A stretch of DNA of 64,000 nt, from contig CAZQFH010000015.1 in the NCBI GenBank assembly GCA_964592595.1, positions 14,023 to 78,022 on the forward strand, in the 5' to 3' direction. The DNA is from UBA5536 sp964592595. Lineage in GTDB: Bacteria > Bacteroidota > Bacteroidia > Bacteroidales > F082. The notes under the pieces are model-generated. The model was given only the letters and a program-made list of their open reading frames with translations, did not search any database and was not told the origin of the DNA. Position numbers and translations under genes: made by a program. Below, one piece after another: positions 25,890 to 34,608 of this stretch (the stretch's first letter is position 1; the number at the start of each line of letters is the position of its first letter).

Positions 25890-27173
25890 ATGCCCTCGAA
25901 CAGCGTCAACAAAAAGAAAATCTTCAACGATCCGGTTTACGGATTCATTAGCATTCCTGACGAACTGCATTTTGACTTGATCGAACATCCTTATTTTCAG
26001 CGCTTGCGCAGAATCAAACAGCTCGGACTCACACATCTGGTTTATCCGGGTGCATTGCATACCCGTTTTCATCACAGCCTGGGCACCATGCACCTGATGC
26101 AGCAAGCTATTCAGCTTTTACGCAATAAAGGTTATGCCATCAGCGATCAGGAAAAACAAGCTGCATCACTGGCCATTCTGCTACACGACATTGGCCATGG
26201 ACCTTATTCGCATACCCTGGAAAACACCATTATCCAAGGCATTTCTCATGAGCAAATGTCGCGGGTTTTAATACAAAATCTTAATACAGAAACTTCGGGT
26301 TTATTAGATGAAGCATTGGCCATTTTTGATGGAAATCATCCCAAAAAGTTTTTAAGTAAGCTGGTTTCGAGTCAGTTGGATATGGATCGCATGGACTACC
26401 TGAAGCGTGATAGTTTTTTTACAGGCGTTACCGAAGGCAATATCAATGCCGACCGACTGCTGGCCATGCTGGAAGTGGTGGACAATGAACTGGCTATTCA
26501 GGCTAAAGGCATTTATTCTGTCGAAAAATTTATAGTAGCCCGCAGGCTGATGTATTGGCAGGTATATCTGCACAAAACCGTGCTAAGTGCCGAGCATATG
26601 CTGATGAACGCCCTCTTGCGTGCGCGCGAAATAGTTGATCAGCTCAAAGCCATTACACCTGAACCGCTTTACTATTTTTTGCCCAAACAGGAAAAACAGC
26701 TTGATTTTGTCGAACAGCCTCAAACAATGTTACAATACAGCCGATTGGACGATTTTGATGTATTTTCAGCGCTCAAATCGTGGAGTAGGCATCCCGACAA
26801 AGTGCTCAGCATGCTTAGTGAAGGAATTGTGAATCGCAAACTGTTCAAGGTGGTTATAACCGACAAAGCCTTTGATGAAACCCTGCTCGAAAATTTACTT
26901 GACGCAATTGTAAAGCATACCGGGCTTAATACAACTGAGTCTAAATACCTGATGATCACAGGCAAAACAGCAAATCACGCCTACCACCCGCAACAAGCAC
27001 GTATCAATATTGTGTATAAAGACGGCAGCATCAAAGATATTTCAGAGGCATCTGATCAGCTTAATATCAGCGTTTTATCTCATCCTGTGACCAAATATTT
27101 CCTTTGTTTTCCGAAGGATATTCCATTGGTTAAGATTAAAAATAATCTTCTTAAAGACCTTTATCGGTATTGA
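25890..27173 (+). CDS. HD-superfamily phosphohydrolase (dGTPase-like)
   Basis: A 427-aa metal-dependent phosphohydrolase. HD-domain ligands are visible in order: HTRFHHSLGTMHLM (H..HH), LLHDIGHGPYSHTLE (the HD pair), SHEQMS, and SSQLDMDRMDYLKRDS, the typical distal Asp of the SAMHD1/dGTPase-like branch. The start at 25890 (MPSNSVNKKKIFNDPVYGFISIPDE) matches family members; the upstream open frame is not needed. It is common in Bacteroidota near porX/lpx genes. The exact nucleotide substrate is unknown. It is divergent from porX. Confidence 0.9.
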   Translation: MPSNSVNKKKIFNDPVYGFISIPDELHFDLIEHPYFQRLRRIKQLGLTHLVYPGALHTRFHHSLGTMHLMQQAIQLLRNKGYAISDQEKQAASLAILLHDIGHGPYSHTLENTIIQGISHEQMSRVLIQNLNTETSGLLDEALAIFDGNHPKKFLSKLVSSQLDMDRMDYLKRDSFFTGVTEGNINADRLLAMLEVVDNELAIQAKGIYSVEKFIVARRLMYWQVYLHKTVLSAEHMLMNALLRAREIVDQLKAITPEPLYYFLPKQEKQLDFVEQPQTMLQYSRLDDFDVFSALKSWSRHPDKVLSMLSEGIVNRKLFKVVITDKAFDETLLENLLDAIVKHTGLNTTESKYLMITGKTANHAYHPQQARINIVYKDGSIKDISEASDQLNISVLSHPVTKYFLCFPKDIPLVKIKNNLLKDLYRY

Positions 27174-27623
27174 TAAGCTATGGCAAGACCCCTAAGAAAA
27201 CCTGACCAATCAGGATAAACTTTTTCATCATTTGATTCTACTAAAATCGCTTTTCTATTTCCACTAAGGTGAAAATGCCCAATATACACCTGAATAGAAT
27301 AACCAACCAAGAACTTTAGTAAAAAATTCATTATTCGGTATGAAACACTAAACCCCTGTTCTACATTAAATTGAATGATATAACTTCGAGTTTATCCTCT
27401 GTAATGACTACATTTCCAATTTGAAGGAATTATAGAACCATTGACCCCTTGGGATCGTTATCTTAAACTCTAAAGCCAGCTTTATAATCCCTGTTTGGAA
27501 TTGTAAAGCCGGCCTTTTTGAGCCAAAAAGTGGCTTAGGTTTATAGCTATCCAAAATTATCTCAAGATTAATAACAAGCTATACTTGACTAAAGATAAGA
27601 AAGCCATATAAATCCGAAAATTT
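27174..27623. other. 450-bp intergenic gap with possible coding remnant
   Basis: No intact gene is visible. On the minus strand a stop-free stretch of about 70 codons (roughly 27172-27393) ends in PDWSGFLRGLAIAYQYR and a stop. It has a coding-like residue mix and an aromatic/basic end reminiscent of a membrane or outer-membrane protein, but there is no start or recognisable domain. Upstream fragments in other frames are interrupted by stops. It may be a decayed gene. Confidence 0.25.
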
Positions 27624-29432
27624 CTATAACTGCACAAAATCGAGTCCCAGCATTTTGATTTTCTCCTCTTCAGGCCTTGACGACTTGGGATTCCAACCTC
27701 TTTCTGCATAGTATTCATCCATTATCAGTTCAAATTCAGCTCTGCTGATCAGCACGTCTTTTTGCGGTCCAATGGTGTGCGCATCCTTGAAAAATCTTTC
27801 AGGTAAAACATCATCCTGCCTATTGAATCCTTCCCGAAAATTCATCAATTTTTCAAGGTTAAAAATACGTTCGCCCACCTTGTCGTAGTCCGATATGGAA
27901 ATATTACTGTCGGTAATTGCATTGATCAGCATTGCCGGATGCAAGTCGTCACGATACCAGGAAGCAGCAAAACTGCAAATACCAACCGAGTCACGTAAAG
28001 CACTTTGATCCTGACCTTTAGGCTTGCCACCATTCATATGACAGGCGCCTCTGTTGGCCGTGGTATACGACATTCCAATACTCTTTGCATAACCGTTCAC
28101 ATTCCAGGCAGCCAGCTCATGACCTTTAACATGTATAGCAAAATCGGAACTATGCTGACCAATGAGCTCCGCCAGGTGACGTACCCCTTGTGAAGCCACC
28201 CTGCCAACGCCTTCCATGCGACCAATTTTGTGAATCATTTCCAAGGCAGGCGCAACTTGTCCCCACTGCAACTCAATCCCATCAAGAAAATCGTTTGTAA
28301 TAAGTCCTTTTTCGCGGCATTCGGTCAGGAAACCTAATACATTTCCAAGGCTGATGATATCAATTCCGTAATCATCAGCTAGTTCAATAAGGGTATGCAG
28401 GCCATTCAGGTCATCGATCATAAGGTTAGCACCCAGCATGGTACCTGTTTCATATTCAATACCTTCGTGCACAACACCTCCGTAAGCTCCTTTTGCAAAA
28501 CCGCTCTTTTTGCATGCCAACTGACAGGCATAGCAAGCAAGATCACGTTTCCATACTTGCTGACGTGCAGCATCAGCATTGATATTTTTTACGCCCACAA
28601 AACTACCTTCTGCATAGTTTTTAACCGCCTGGCTGCCACGATTCGACGAAAATTCAATAGCATTGGCAGTACCTCCGTATCGCCAATCGTTTTTTGACTC
28701 GCTATCAGCCATGAATGAAACCCTGGTCTTTTTTAGTAAATCTGTATATGCTTTATGACGACCTATCGGTGGCATTCCTGTACCCCTTACAGCAATTGCT
28801 TTCAATCTTTTAGACCCCATTACGCTGCCTGTTCCACCACGTCCGGCAGCTCTGGCGGCAGTATTTAAAACACTGCCAAACAATACGCCATGCTCTGCTC
28901 CCGGACCAATGTAAGCCGTTTCGAAACGTCTGTCGCCAAGCTCATCCATAATGGCTTTGTCAAAATCATTGGTTCCCATACCCCAAAACTTCTCTGCATC
29001 GCGCAGTTCAGACCGATCATCTTCAATAAAGAGGTAAACCGGTTTTTCTGACTTACCCGTTACAACAATAGCATCGTAGCCTGCAAACTTGATCTCTGGG
29101 CCAATAAAACCACCCATATTGCTGTAACTAACTGTAGAGGCATATGTCGATTTTTTCTTAAAAGGACTTGTTATTGGTGATTTGGTTACCATACATGTTC
29201 TTGAAGCTGAAGGGAAAGGAAACCCACAGAGCAAACCCGGAACAAAAAGTAATGGATTTTCGGGGCTGAAAGGATCAGTGCCAGAACCAGGCAAATAATC
29301 GTATAATAAACGCATACCTAAACCCCTTCCTCCAAAAAAAGCTTCAAAATATGATTCAGGGATTGCTCGTCTGCTGATGGTTCGTGTTGTGAGGTCAACT
29401 TCAAGCAACTGACCATTTATGCCAAATTTCAT
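27624..29432 (-). CDS. Aldehyde:ferredoxin oxidoreductase family protein (tungsten type)
   Basis: A 602-aa AOR-family enzyme with a tungsto- or molybdopterin cofactor and one [4Fe-4S] cluster, oxidising aldehydes or related substrates with ferredoxin as electron acceptor. The N-terminal AFR domain is clear (YFEAFFGGRGLGMRLLYDYL, PFPSASRTCMVTKSP, YSNMGGFIGPEIKFAGYDAI), as are RAAGRGGTGSVMGSKRLKAI and the cluster motif CYACQLACKKSG, with a fourth Cys expected in DSVGICSF. It has no signal peptide, so it is predicted to be cytoplasmic. The preceding gene encodes a four-cluster ferredoxin 11 bp upstream. Physiological substrate unknown. Confidence 0.93.
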   Translation of the reverse strand: MKFGINGQLLEVDLTTRTISRRAIPESYFEAFFGGRGLGMRLLYDYLPGSGTDPFSPENPLLFVPGLLCGFPFPSASRTCMVTKSPITSPFKKKSTYASTVSYSNMGGFIGPEIKFAGYDAIVVTGKSEKPVYLFIEDDRSELRDAEKFWGMGTNDFDKAIMDELGDRRFETAYIGPGAEHGVLFGSVLNTAARAAGRGGTGSVMGSKRLKAIAVRGTGMPPIGRHKAYTDLLKKTRVSFMADSESKNDWRYGGTANAIEFSSNRGSQAVKNYAEGSFVGVKNINADAARQQVWKRDLACYACQLACKKSGFAKGAYGGVVHEGIEYETGTMLGANLMIDDLNGLHTLIELADDYGIDIISLGNVLGFLTECREKGLITNDFLDGIELQWGQVAPALEMIHKIGRMEGVGRVASQGVRHLAELIGQHSSDFAIHVKGHELAAWNVNGYAKSIGMSYTTANRGACHMNGGKPKGQDQSALRDSVGICSFAASWYRDDLHPAMLINAITDSNISISDYDKVGERIFNLEKLMNFREGFNRQDDVLPERFFKDAHTIGPQKDVLISRAEFELIMDEYYAERGWNPKSSRPEEEKIKMLGLDFVQL

Positions 29433-29443
29433 ACTATTGTCTG

Positions 29444-30094
29444 TTATTGGTAATAGGCTTCTGCCAATAATTGATTTATTTTTTCCGGTGTCATCATGCG
29501 CAAAGGCATATCAGGTGTTATTTCCAGAAATGACAGCGCTTCGTAAGGGCAAAATTTCACGCATTGTGGGTTGCCCTGACACAAGGTACACATACGTTGG
29601 GGCTGACCAAGATCATCAGGAAAGATAACACCTCCCCTTTCTTCGCGACAGGCATCGGCACAGCTTTGGCATCCAATACACCTGTTCAAATCATTTTGTA
29701 TGGTCTGAAATACATCATCACGATAAAGTGCTTTGCGACCGGTTACGGTGTCCGGTTTCACAGGGCATGCGGCAATACATGGTGCATCCTCGCACAGGAA
29801 ACAAGTCACCGGAATATCAAGTGGTGGGTTAAAATGCCAAACCTTAATATTGGAAAAATCCGGATTTCCTGCTCCAGGTAATGCTTCACCTGCCACACTA
29901 ACAGGATGATTACTGGCCGAACAAACGGCTTCGCAAGTGCGGCAACCAGTGCATTTTGAATAATCTATTACAATGGCCTTGATGCTGTTAGTGCCTGAAA
30001 TTGAAAAAGTCATGAAACCTAACTGCGATGTTACTGCCACTCCTGCTGATCCAAGTAACATTCCTTTTATGAAGTCTTTTCTGCTAACTTTCAT
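29444..30094 (-). CDS. Four-cluster [4Fe-4S] ferredoxin subunit with Tat-like leader
   Basis: A 216-aa electron-transfer protein. Four cysteine motifs are visible: CTGCRTCEAVC, CFLCEDAPCIAACP, CIGCQSCADAC and CTLCQGNPQCVKFCP, the DmsB/YdhY-like pattern. The N-terminus has SRKDFIKG followed by a hydrophobic stretch, resembling a Tat signal but with RK instead of RR. The gene precedes the AOR gene by 11 bp and is probably its electron partner, as YdhY/YdhV in E. coli. The leader raises the question of how an exported ferredoxin would meet a cytoplasmic AOR; it may instead serve as a membrane anchor. Confidence 0.9.
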   Translation of the reverse strand: MKVSRKDFIKGMLLGSAGVAVTSQLGFMTFSISGTNSIKAIVIDYSKCTGCRTCEAVCSASNHPVSVAGEALPGAGNPDFSNIKVWHFNPPLDIPVTCFLCEDAPCIAACPVKPDTVTGRKALYRDDVFQTIQNDLNRCIGCQSCADACREERGGVIFPDDLGQPQRMCTLCQGNPQCVKFCPYEALSFLEITPDMPLRMMTPEKINQLLAEAYYQ

Positions 30095-30110
30095 ACGAAA
30101 AAGGTTTCTT

Positions 30111-30118
30111 CAAAAATA
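30111..30118 (-). promoter_or_regulatory. -7 element for the ferredoxin-AOR operon
   Basis: TATTTTTG on the minus strand, 16 bp before the ferredoxin ATG at 30094. Confidence 0.4.
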
Positions 30119-30364
30119 GGTATTATCCTGCATAGATCCCTATAAATTAACAGTTTAGAATCATTTTAAATAAGTGCTTCGACCCAAAAATTATATTTCA
30201 CGAAGAAATTTAGACTGATGTTTGTGTATTTTCACAACTTATTTGGCTATTAACAAAGTCGTATCAATGGACAAAATGCGTAACAACTTTGAGTAACTTT
30301 TTGAATTTTATACTGATAGCAGAATCTATCGCATAAAAAATAAATGAAAGCAAAATAAATCACC

Positions 30365-30372
30365 TACTTTTG
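30365..30372 (+). promoter_or_regulatory. -7 element for the K+ channel gene
   Basis: TACTTTTG, 25 bp before the TTG start at 30398. It favours a start at 30398 or slightly downstream. Confidence 0.4.
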
Positions 30373-30397
30373 TCTCAATAACTAACATTTTAACACC

Positions 30398-31411
30398 TTG
30401 AAAAGCACAAGCATTCATTTAATCAGGGGCGGCCTAATGCTCATCCTAATGATTATGATTGGCGTTTTTGGTTATTATTTTATTGATGACTATCCGCTGG
30501 TGGATGCCATCTATATGACTGTTATCACAGTAAGCACGGTTGGTTTCGGCGAAGTTATACCTTTGTCGCATGCCGGAAAAATTTTCACTTCAATTCTCAT
30601 TTTGGGCAGTTTAGGCGTTATCGCCTACTTTATCTCCGTATTCTCTCAGCAACTGGTTGAAATGCAGATGCACTTTCACATTCCTGGCTACAATCAAAAA
30701 TCAATTCAAAAAAAAATGGAAAATCATGTAATCGTTGTTGGATATGGGCGAAATGGACAGCAAGTTGCAGAGCAACTAATAAGTTACAATGAAAAATTTG
30801 TTGTGATCGACCAAAGTCATGAAGTTGTAACAGATCACATCAACAGCAAGCTAAATTTTATCGAAGGTGATGCCACCACTGATGAGGTACTCAACAAGGC
30901 AGGTATTCACACGGCAAAAGCATTGGTTACTTCACTTCCTCTTGATGCCGACAATTTGTTTGTAGCGCTCACTGCGCGCTCAATGAACCCATCATTAAAA
31001 ATCATCAGCCGTGCAGCCAGCGAAAGTTCGGAGAAGAAGATGAAGATTGCAGGTGTGAACAGCGTCATCATGCCCGAAAAAGTGGGCGGAGCACATATGG
31101 CTACACTCGTGGCCAAACCAGATATTGTTGAGTTCTTAGATCATCTCACTATTCGCGATATTCACAGCACACAGATTTTTGAAATTATGAGCGATGATTT
31201 GCCTAAAAACCTACACACCAAACCCATTCGTGAGCTGGGAATAAGAGCTAGTTCGGGAGCTAATATCATCGGTTTTAAGGCGCCAGATGGCAGCTATACT
31301 TTAAATCCTTCGGCTAATACACCCATCATCGAAGGTTGTAAAATTTTTATCCTGGGAACCCCCGCACAGATTGACAAAATGAAAAAATATTTGATCGGAA
31401 AATACAGTTAA
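30398..31411 (+). CDS. Two-TM potassium channel with RCK (TrkA-N/C) domains
   Basis: A 337-aa inner-membrane K+ channel. TM1 (about 10-30), a pore loop with filter TVGFG in VSTVGFGEVIP (about 45-56), and TM2 (about 62-85) are followed by a cytosolic RCK domain beginning NHVIVVGYGRNGQQVAEQL (about 109-127, Rossmann GxGxxG). A TrkA-C domain follows (about 250-335). This matches MthK/GsuK-type ligand-gated channels. The TTG at 30398 is the most upstream start; a later ATG (residue 13) would cut into TM1. No partner genes are adjacent. Confidence 0.92.
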   Translation: MKSTSIHLIRGGLMLILMIMIGVFGYYFIDDYPLVDAIYMTVITVSTVGFGEVIPLSHAGKIFTSILILGSLGVIAYFISVFSQQLVEMQMHFHIPGYNQKSIQKKMENHVIVVGYGRNGQQVAEQLISYNEKFVVIDQSHEVVTDHINSKLNFIEGDATTDEVLNKAGIHTAKALVTSLPLDADNLFVALTARSMNPSLKIISRAASESSEKKMKIAGVNSVIMPEKVGGAHMATLVAKPDIVEFLDHLTIRDIHSTQIFEIMSDDLPKNLHTKPIRELGIRASSGANIIGFKAPDGSYTLNPSANTPIIEGCKIFILGTPAQIDKMKKYLIGKYS

Positions 31412-31727
31412 TCACGATAAAATTCACCATAAGTATCAGGAATCATAAATAAAACGATAATGATTTTATTCGTTTTCCCCGTCCTTAAAGGGAGTACAGA
31501 AAATCAAACAATCGCTTAAAAGCAGGGTTAAATAGTTGATATAATGTTAAATACTAAAATTATATTCATCAATCCTGATACCCTTTAAATTTAAATCAGC
31601 TATGAGCACTTAATTTCAGATCTTGATCCAGATTTTGACCTGTAATTATGAATGCACGACAACTATAAGCTGCTCATAGTAACAATAATATTTGAGAACA
31701 GATGAATAAAATCTTAATTACCCAAGA
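31412..31727. other. 316-bp intergenic region, no gene seen
   Basis: An AT-rich stretch between the convergent K+ channel and bcp genes. An imperfect low-GC inverted repeat AATAAAA...TTTTATT around 31447-31470 could be a weak terminator. Nothing else was recognised. Confidence 0.3.
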
Positions 31728-32180
31728 TTAACTTAAAGCTGCCAAAGCTTCCACAACATGCTGCTTTGCATATAGCTGAGAGTTGAAAACGTGAACACAT
31801 TCTCCTGCTTTATTAAAAACATAAGTCACACGTCCGGGCAATAAGCCCAGCATACTTTTGGGCACACCAAACAATTTCCGCACCTTGTTATCCGGATCGC
31901 TAAGCAAATCGAATGAAAGCTTATATTTTGAAGCAAAATCACTGTGTTTTTGCACGCTATCTGCGCTGATTCCAAATACTATTATATCATTATCTACAAA
32001 CTCCTCGTAATGATCCCTAAAAGCACAGGCCTCTGCTGTGCAGCCCGGTGTATCATCTTTGGGATAGAAATAAACCACCATCGCTTTCGTCCCGATAAGA
32101 TTGGAAGGTGAGATCCAATCTCCTTTCTGATTTAATAAGGTGAATAAAGGCAATTTATCACCAGGTTGAATAACAGACAT
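31728..32180 (-). CDS. bcp: Thioredoxin-dependent thiol peroxidase (Bcp/PrxQ)
   Basis: A 150-aa peroxiredoxin reducing peroxides. It has the PrxQ/BCP motif YPKDDTPGCTAEACAFRDHY, with the peroxidatic Cys and a resolving Cys five residues later, followed by FGISADSVQKHSDFASKYKL and LLSDPDNKVRKLFGV. I prefer ATG 32180 (MSVIQPGDKLPLF), which matches family starts. An in-frame ATG at 32201 overlaps the stop of the upstream epimerase gene by one base (TAATG) and could couple translation. The two genes form an operon. Confidence 0.92.
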   Translation of the reverse strand: MSVIQPGDKLPLFTLLNQKGDWISPSNLIGTKAMVVYFYPKDDTPGCTAEACAFRDHYEEFVDNDIIVFGISADSVQKHSDFASKYKLSFDLLSDPDNKVRKLFGVPKSMLGLLPGRVTYVFNKAGECVHVFNSQLYAKQHVVEALAALS

Positions 32181-32200
32181 AACACAAAAATTATTATTCA

Positions 32201-33115
32201 TTAAGAACCGATCACATGCCGCAGCGCTGTTTCAAGCTTAGCCGACTGAAATTGATAACCGGCCTGTAGCAATTTGTCAGGCACTACCGAGGCTCCCTTC
32301 AACAGCATTTCATCTGCCATTTGCCCCATAAAAAGCTTAAGTACGGCACCTGGAACAGGAAGCCAGGCCGGGCTTTTCATGCTCGCACCGATAGCTTTTG
32401 CTAACTCACCCTGTCGCACTGGTAAAGGAGCTGTTAGGTTATAAGCGCCTTCAGATGTTTTATTAGCCAACAAAAACAACATGGCACCAATCTGATCTTC
32501 GATATCGATCCATGACACCCATTGACGTCCCGAACCAATTTTTCCTCCCATATAAAACCGAAAGGGAAGCATCATTGGCTTTAGGGCACCACCATCAGCC
32601 GAAAGTACTATTCCTGTTCGCAGCAAGACCAATCGATCTGTAAAAGCCTTTAGATTTTCTGCAGCTACTTCCCATGCTGTGGTGAGATCAGCAAGATAGC
32701 CTTCTCCAGCGGCATCTGATTCTGCAAAAATCTTTTCGTCGTGAAAACCATAATAACCAATAGCAGAGGCCTGCATGATTATACTGAAACGCAAATTTGC
32801 TTGCCGCAAGAGTGCACTAAGCTTGAGAATAGGTTCCACCCGACTTTTAAGGAGTACTTCCTTTCGCTTAGCAGACCATGGTGCATCAGCAATTCCAGCT
32901 CCGGAGAGGTTTATAAGGGCATCGCTGTTTTCGAGAGCAGCAAAAAGCTGTTCTTCGGGCTGGCTCCAGCTCAGTATCTGAAAACCCGCACCTTCAAATT
33001 GCTTGCGCGCCTCCTCGGGCCGTCGGGTGAGCAACACAATATCGTTTTTGCCGGCCAGTCGCTTCAGCAAAGCGCTTCCTATTAAACCAGTTCCACCTGC
33101 TACTACTAATTTCAT
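32201..33115 (-). CDS. TIGR01777 family NAD(P)-binding epimerase-like protein
   Basis: A 304-aa short-chain dehydrogenase/epimerase-fold protein of the YfcH/SulA-like TIGR01777 family. It has the N-terminal Rossmann motif VVAGGTGLIGSALLKRL, ALINLSGAGIADAPWSAKRKEVLLKSRV, QASAIGYYG with the catalytic-type Tyr, LLRTGIVLSADGGALKPMMLPF and WVSWIDIEDQIGAMLFLL. The substrate for this family is not established. It is the first gene of a two-gene unit with bcp. Confidence 0.9.
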   Translation of the reverse strand: MKLVVAGGTGLIGSALLKRLAGKNDIVLLTRRPEEARKQFEGAGFQILSWSQPEEQLFAALENSDALINLSGAGIADAPWSAKRKEVLLKSRVEPILKLSALLRQANLRFSIIMQASAIGYYGFHDEKIFAESDAAGEGYLADLTTAWEVAAENLKAFTDRLVLLRTGIVLSADGGALKPMMLPFRFYMGGKIGSGRQWVSWIDIEDQIGAMLFLLANKTSEGAYNLTAPLPVRQGELAKAIGASMKSPAWLPVPGAVLKLFMGQMADEMLLKGASVVPDKLLQAGYQFQSAKLETALRHVIGS

Positions 33116-33248
33116 TTCGTTGCGTTTACATCAAAAACACATTTAAAGCACTTTTGTTTGAAAGTTATCCGATACTACAAGCTTTTAATTATATAAACAA
33201 ATGAAGGTTGCTGCGCTGAAGCCATGCCAAACTTCGCCGCAATTCGAT

Positions 33249-33256
33249 TACCTTTG
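33249..33256 (+). promoter_or_regulatory. -7 element deciding the MATE start
   Basis: TACCTTTG matches TAnnTTTG, 20 bp before GTG 33277. It supports the GTG rather than any upstream codon as the start. Confidence 0.4.
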
Positions 33257-33276
33257 CACTGCAATTACGCCGCACA

Positions 33277-34608
33277 GTGAAACCAAATATTTCCTACAAT
33301 CGCATTTGGAGCATCGCTTACCCAATAATACTGGGCAGCGTTGCACAAAACCTTATCAACGTTACCGATACTGCCTTTCTTGGTCGCGTGGGTGAAATAG
33401 CTTTGGGTGCTTCTGCTTTGGGAGGCATGTTTTATCTGGTGCTGATCATGCTGGGACTTGGTTTTGGCACCGGAGCTCAAATAATTATTGCACGTCGCTT
33501 CGGAGAAGGGAAAAACAATCAGATTGGCAAAACTTTTGTACATGCCTTTTACTTTATGTTTCCGCTTGCAATAGTGGCTTTTTTAATCCTTTTATTTTTT
33601 AGCAGCCAGATACTCAGACCACTAGTAAGCTCCGATGCCATTTACGAAGCCAGTGTCAGGTTTCTTGATTACAGACTTTATGGTTTATTTTTTGCTTTTG
33701 GCCAGATTCTTTTTCGATCTTTTTATATCGGGATAGCCCGCACGCAGATCATTACCTGGAGCACGCTGGTTATGGCTGTAGTAAATATCGCCCTTGATTA
33801 TGCGCTTATTTTTGGCCATTGGGGATTCCCCGAAATGGGAATAGAAGGGGCTGCACTGGCTTCGGTGATTGCTGAAGGAATAGCGCTCGCATTTTTACTT
33901 ATAAATACACAATACCGAAAACATCCGGCCAAATATCAATTGTATCAGTTTGGCATTTGGGATAAAGATCTGTTTGTGAGAACTTTTAAACTGGCAGGAC
34001 CAATAATGCTCCAAAACTTTCTTTCGCTGGGTGTTTGGTTTGCTTTCTTTCTGTTAGTCGAAAAATTGGGCGAGCAAGCTCTTGCAATATCTAATATCAT
34101 CCGAAGTGTTTATGTAGTTTTGATGATCCCTATTTGGGGATTTGCATCAGCCTCCAATTCTCTTGTGAGTTACCTCATCGGAATGCAATATCCACAATTG
34201 ATATTTAAACTATTGAAGCGCATCCTGGTGCTTTGTGCAGGAGGCGTGATATTACTTATACTTCTTAGCATATTTTTCCCTCAGGCCATTCTCAGCATTT
34301 ACACCAACGATCCAAACCTGATTGTAAACAGCATCCCTGTTTTACAAGTAGTAAACATAAGCGCCATTGCACTGGCATTTGGCTTTGTATTATTTAATGG
34401 TGTACTTGGCACAGGCAAAACAAACGTCTCCTTCGTTATTGAGTTGATCGTGCTGGGTTTTTACATTTTCTATGTGTATAACCTGGTGAGTTATTTCAAC
34501 GCAGATGTTACACTTGTTTGGACTTCAGAAATCATTTATGGCCTAATGCTGAGCCTCTTATCAGGACTTTATCTTAAAAAAGGTAAGTGGCTTAGTTCTA
34601 AAGTTTAG
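33277..34608 (+). CDS. MATE family efflux transporter
   Basis: A 443-aa inner-membrane exporter of the MATE/NorM type with about 12 TM segments. It begins KPNISYNRIWSIAYPIILGSVAQNLINVTDTAFLGRVG, the typical first-helix MATE signature, and has the second-half counterpart LAGPIMLQNFLSLGVWFAFFLLVEKLG. The start is a GTG placed shortly after a -7 box. It ends one base before the convergent 890-aa gene. Substrate unknown. Confidence 0.93.
   Translation: MKPNISYNRIWSIAYPIILGSVAQNLINVTDTAFLGRVGEIALGASALGGMFYLVLIMLGLGFGTGAQIIIARRFGEGKNNQIGKTFVHAFYFMFPLAIVAFLILLFFSSQILRPLVSSDAIYEASVRFLDYRLYGLFFAFGQILFRSFYIGIARTQIITWSTLVMAVVNIALDYALIFGHWGFPEMGIEGAALASVIAEGIALAFLLINTQYRKHPAKYQLYQFGIWDKDLFVRTFKLAGPIMLQNFLSLGVWFAFFLLVEKLGEQALAISNIIRSVYVVLMIPIWGFASASNSLVSYLIGMQYPQLIFKLLKRILVLCAGGVILLILLSIFFPQAILSIYTNDPNLIVNSIPVLQVVNISAIALAFGFVLFNGVLGTGKTNVSFVIELIVLGFYIFYVYNLVSYFNADVTLVWTSEIIYGLMLSLLSGLYLKKGKWLSSKV

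Larger units (their letters stand above)
30095..30397. other. 303-bp divergent intergenic region
   Basis: This AT-rich region lies between the ferredoxin and K+ channel genes and contains no gene. It contains -7-like boxes for both sides (30111-30118 minus, TATTTTTG; 30365-30372 plus, TACTTTTG). Nothing else was recognised. Confidence 0.5.
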
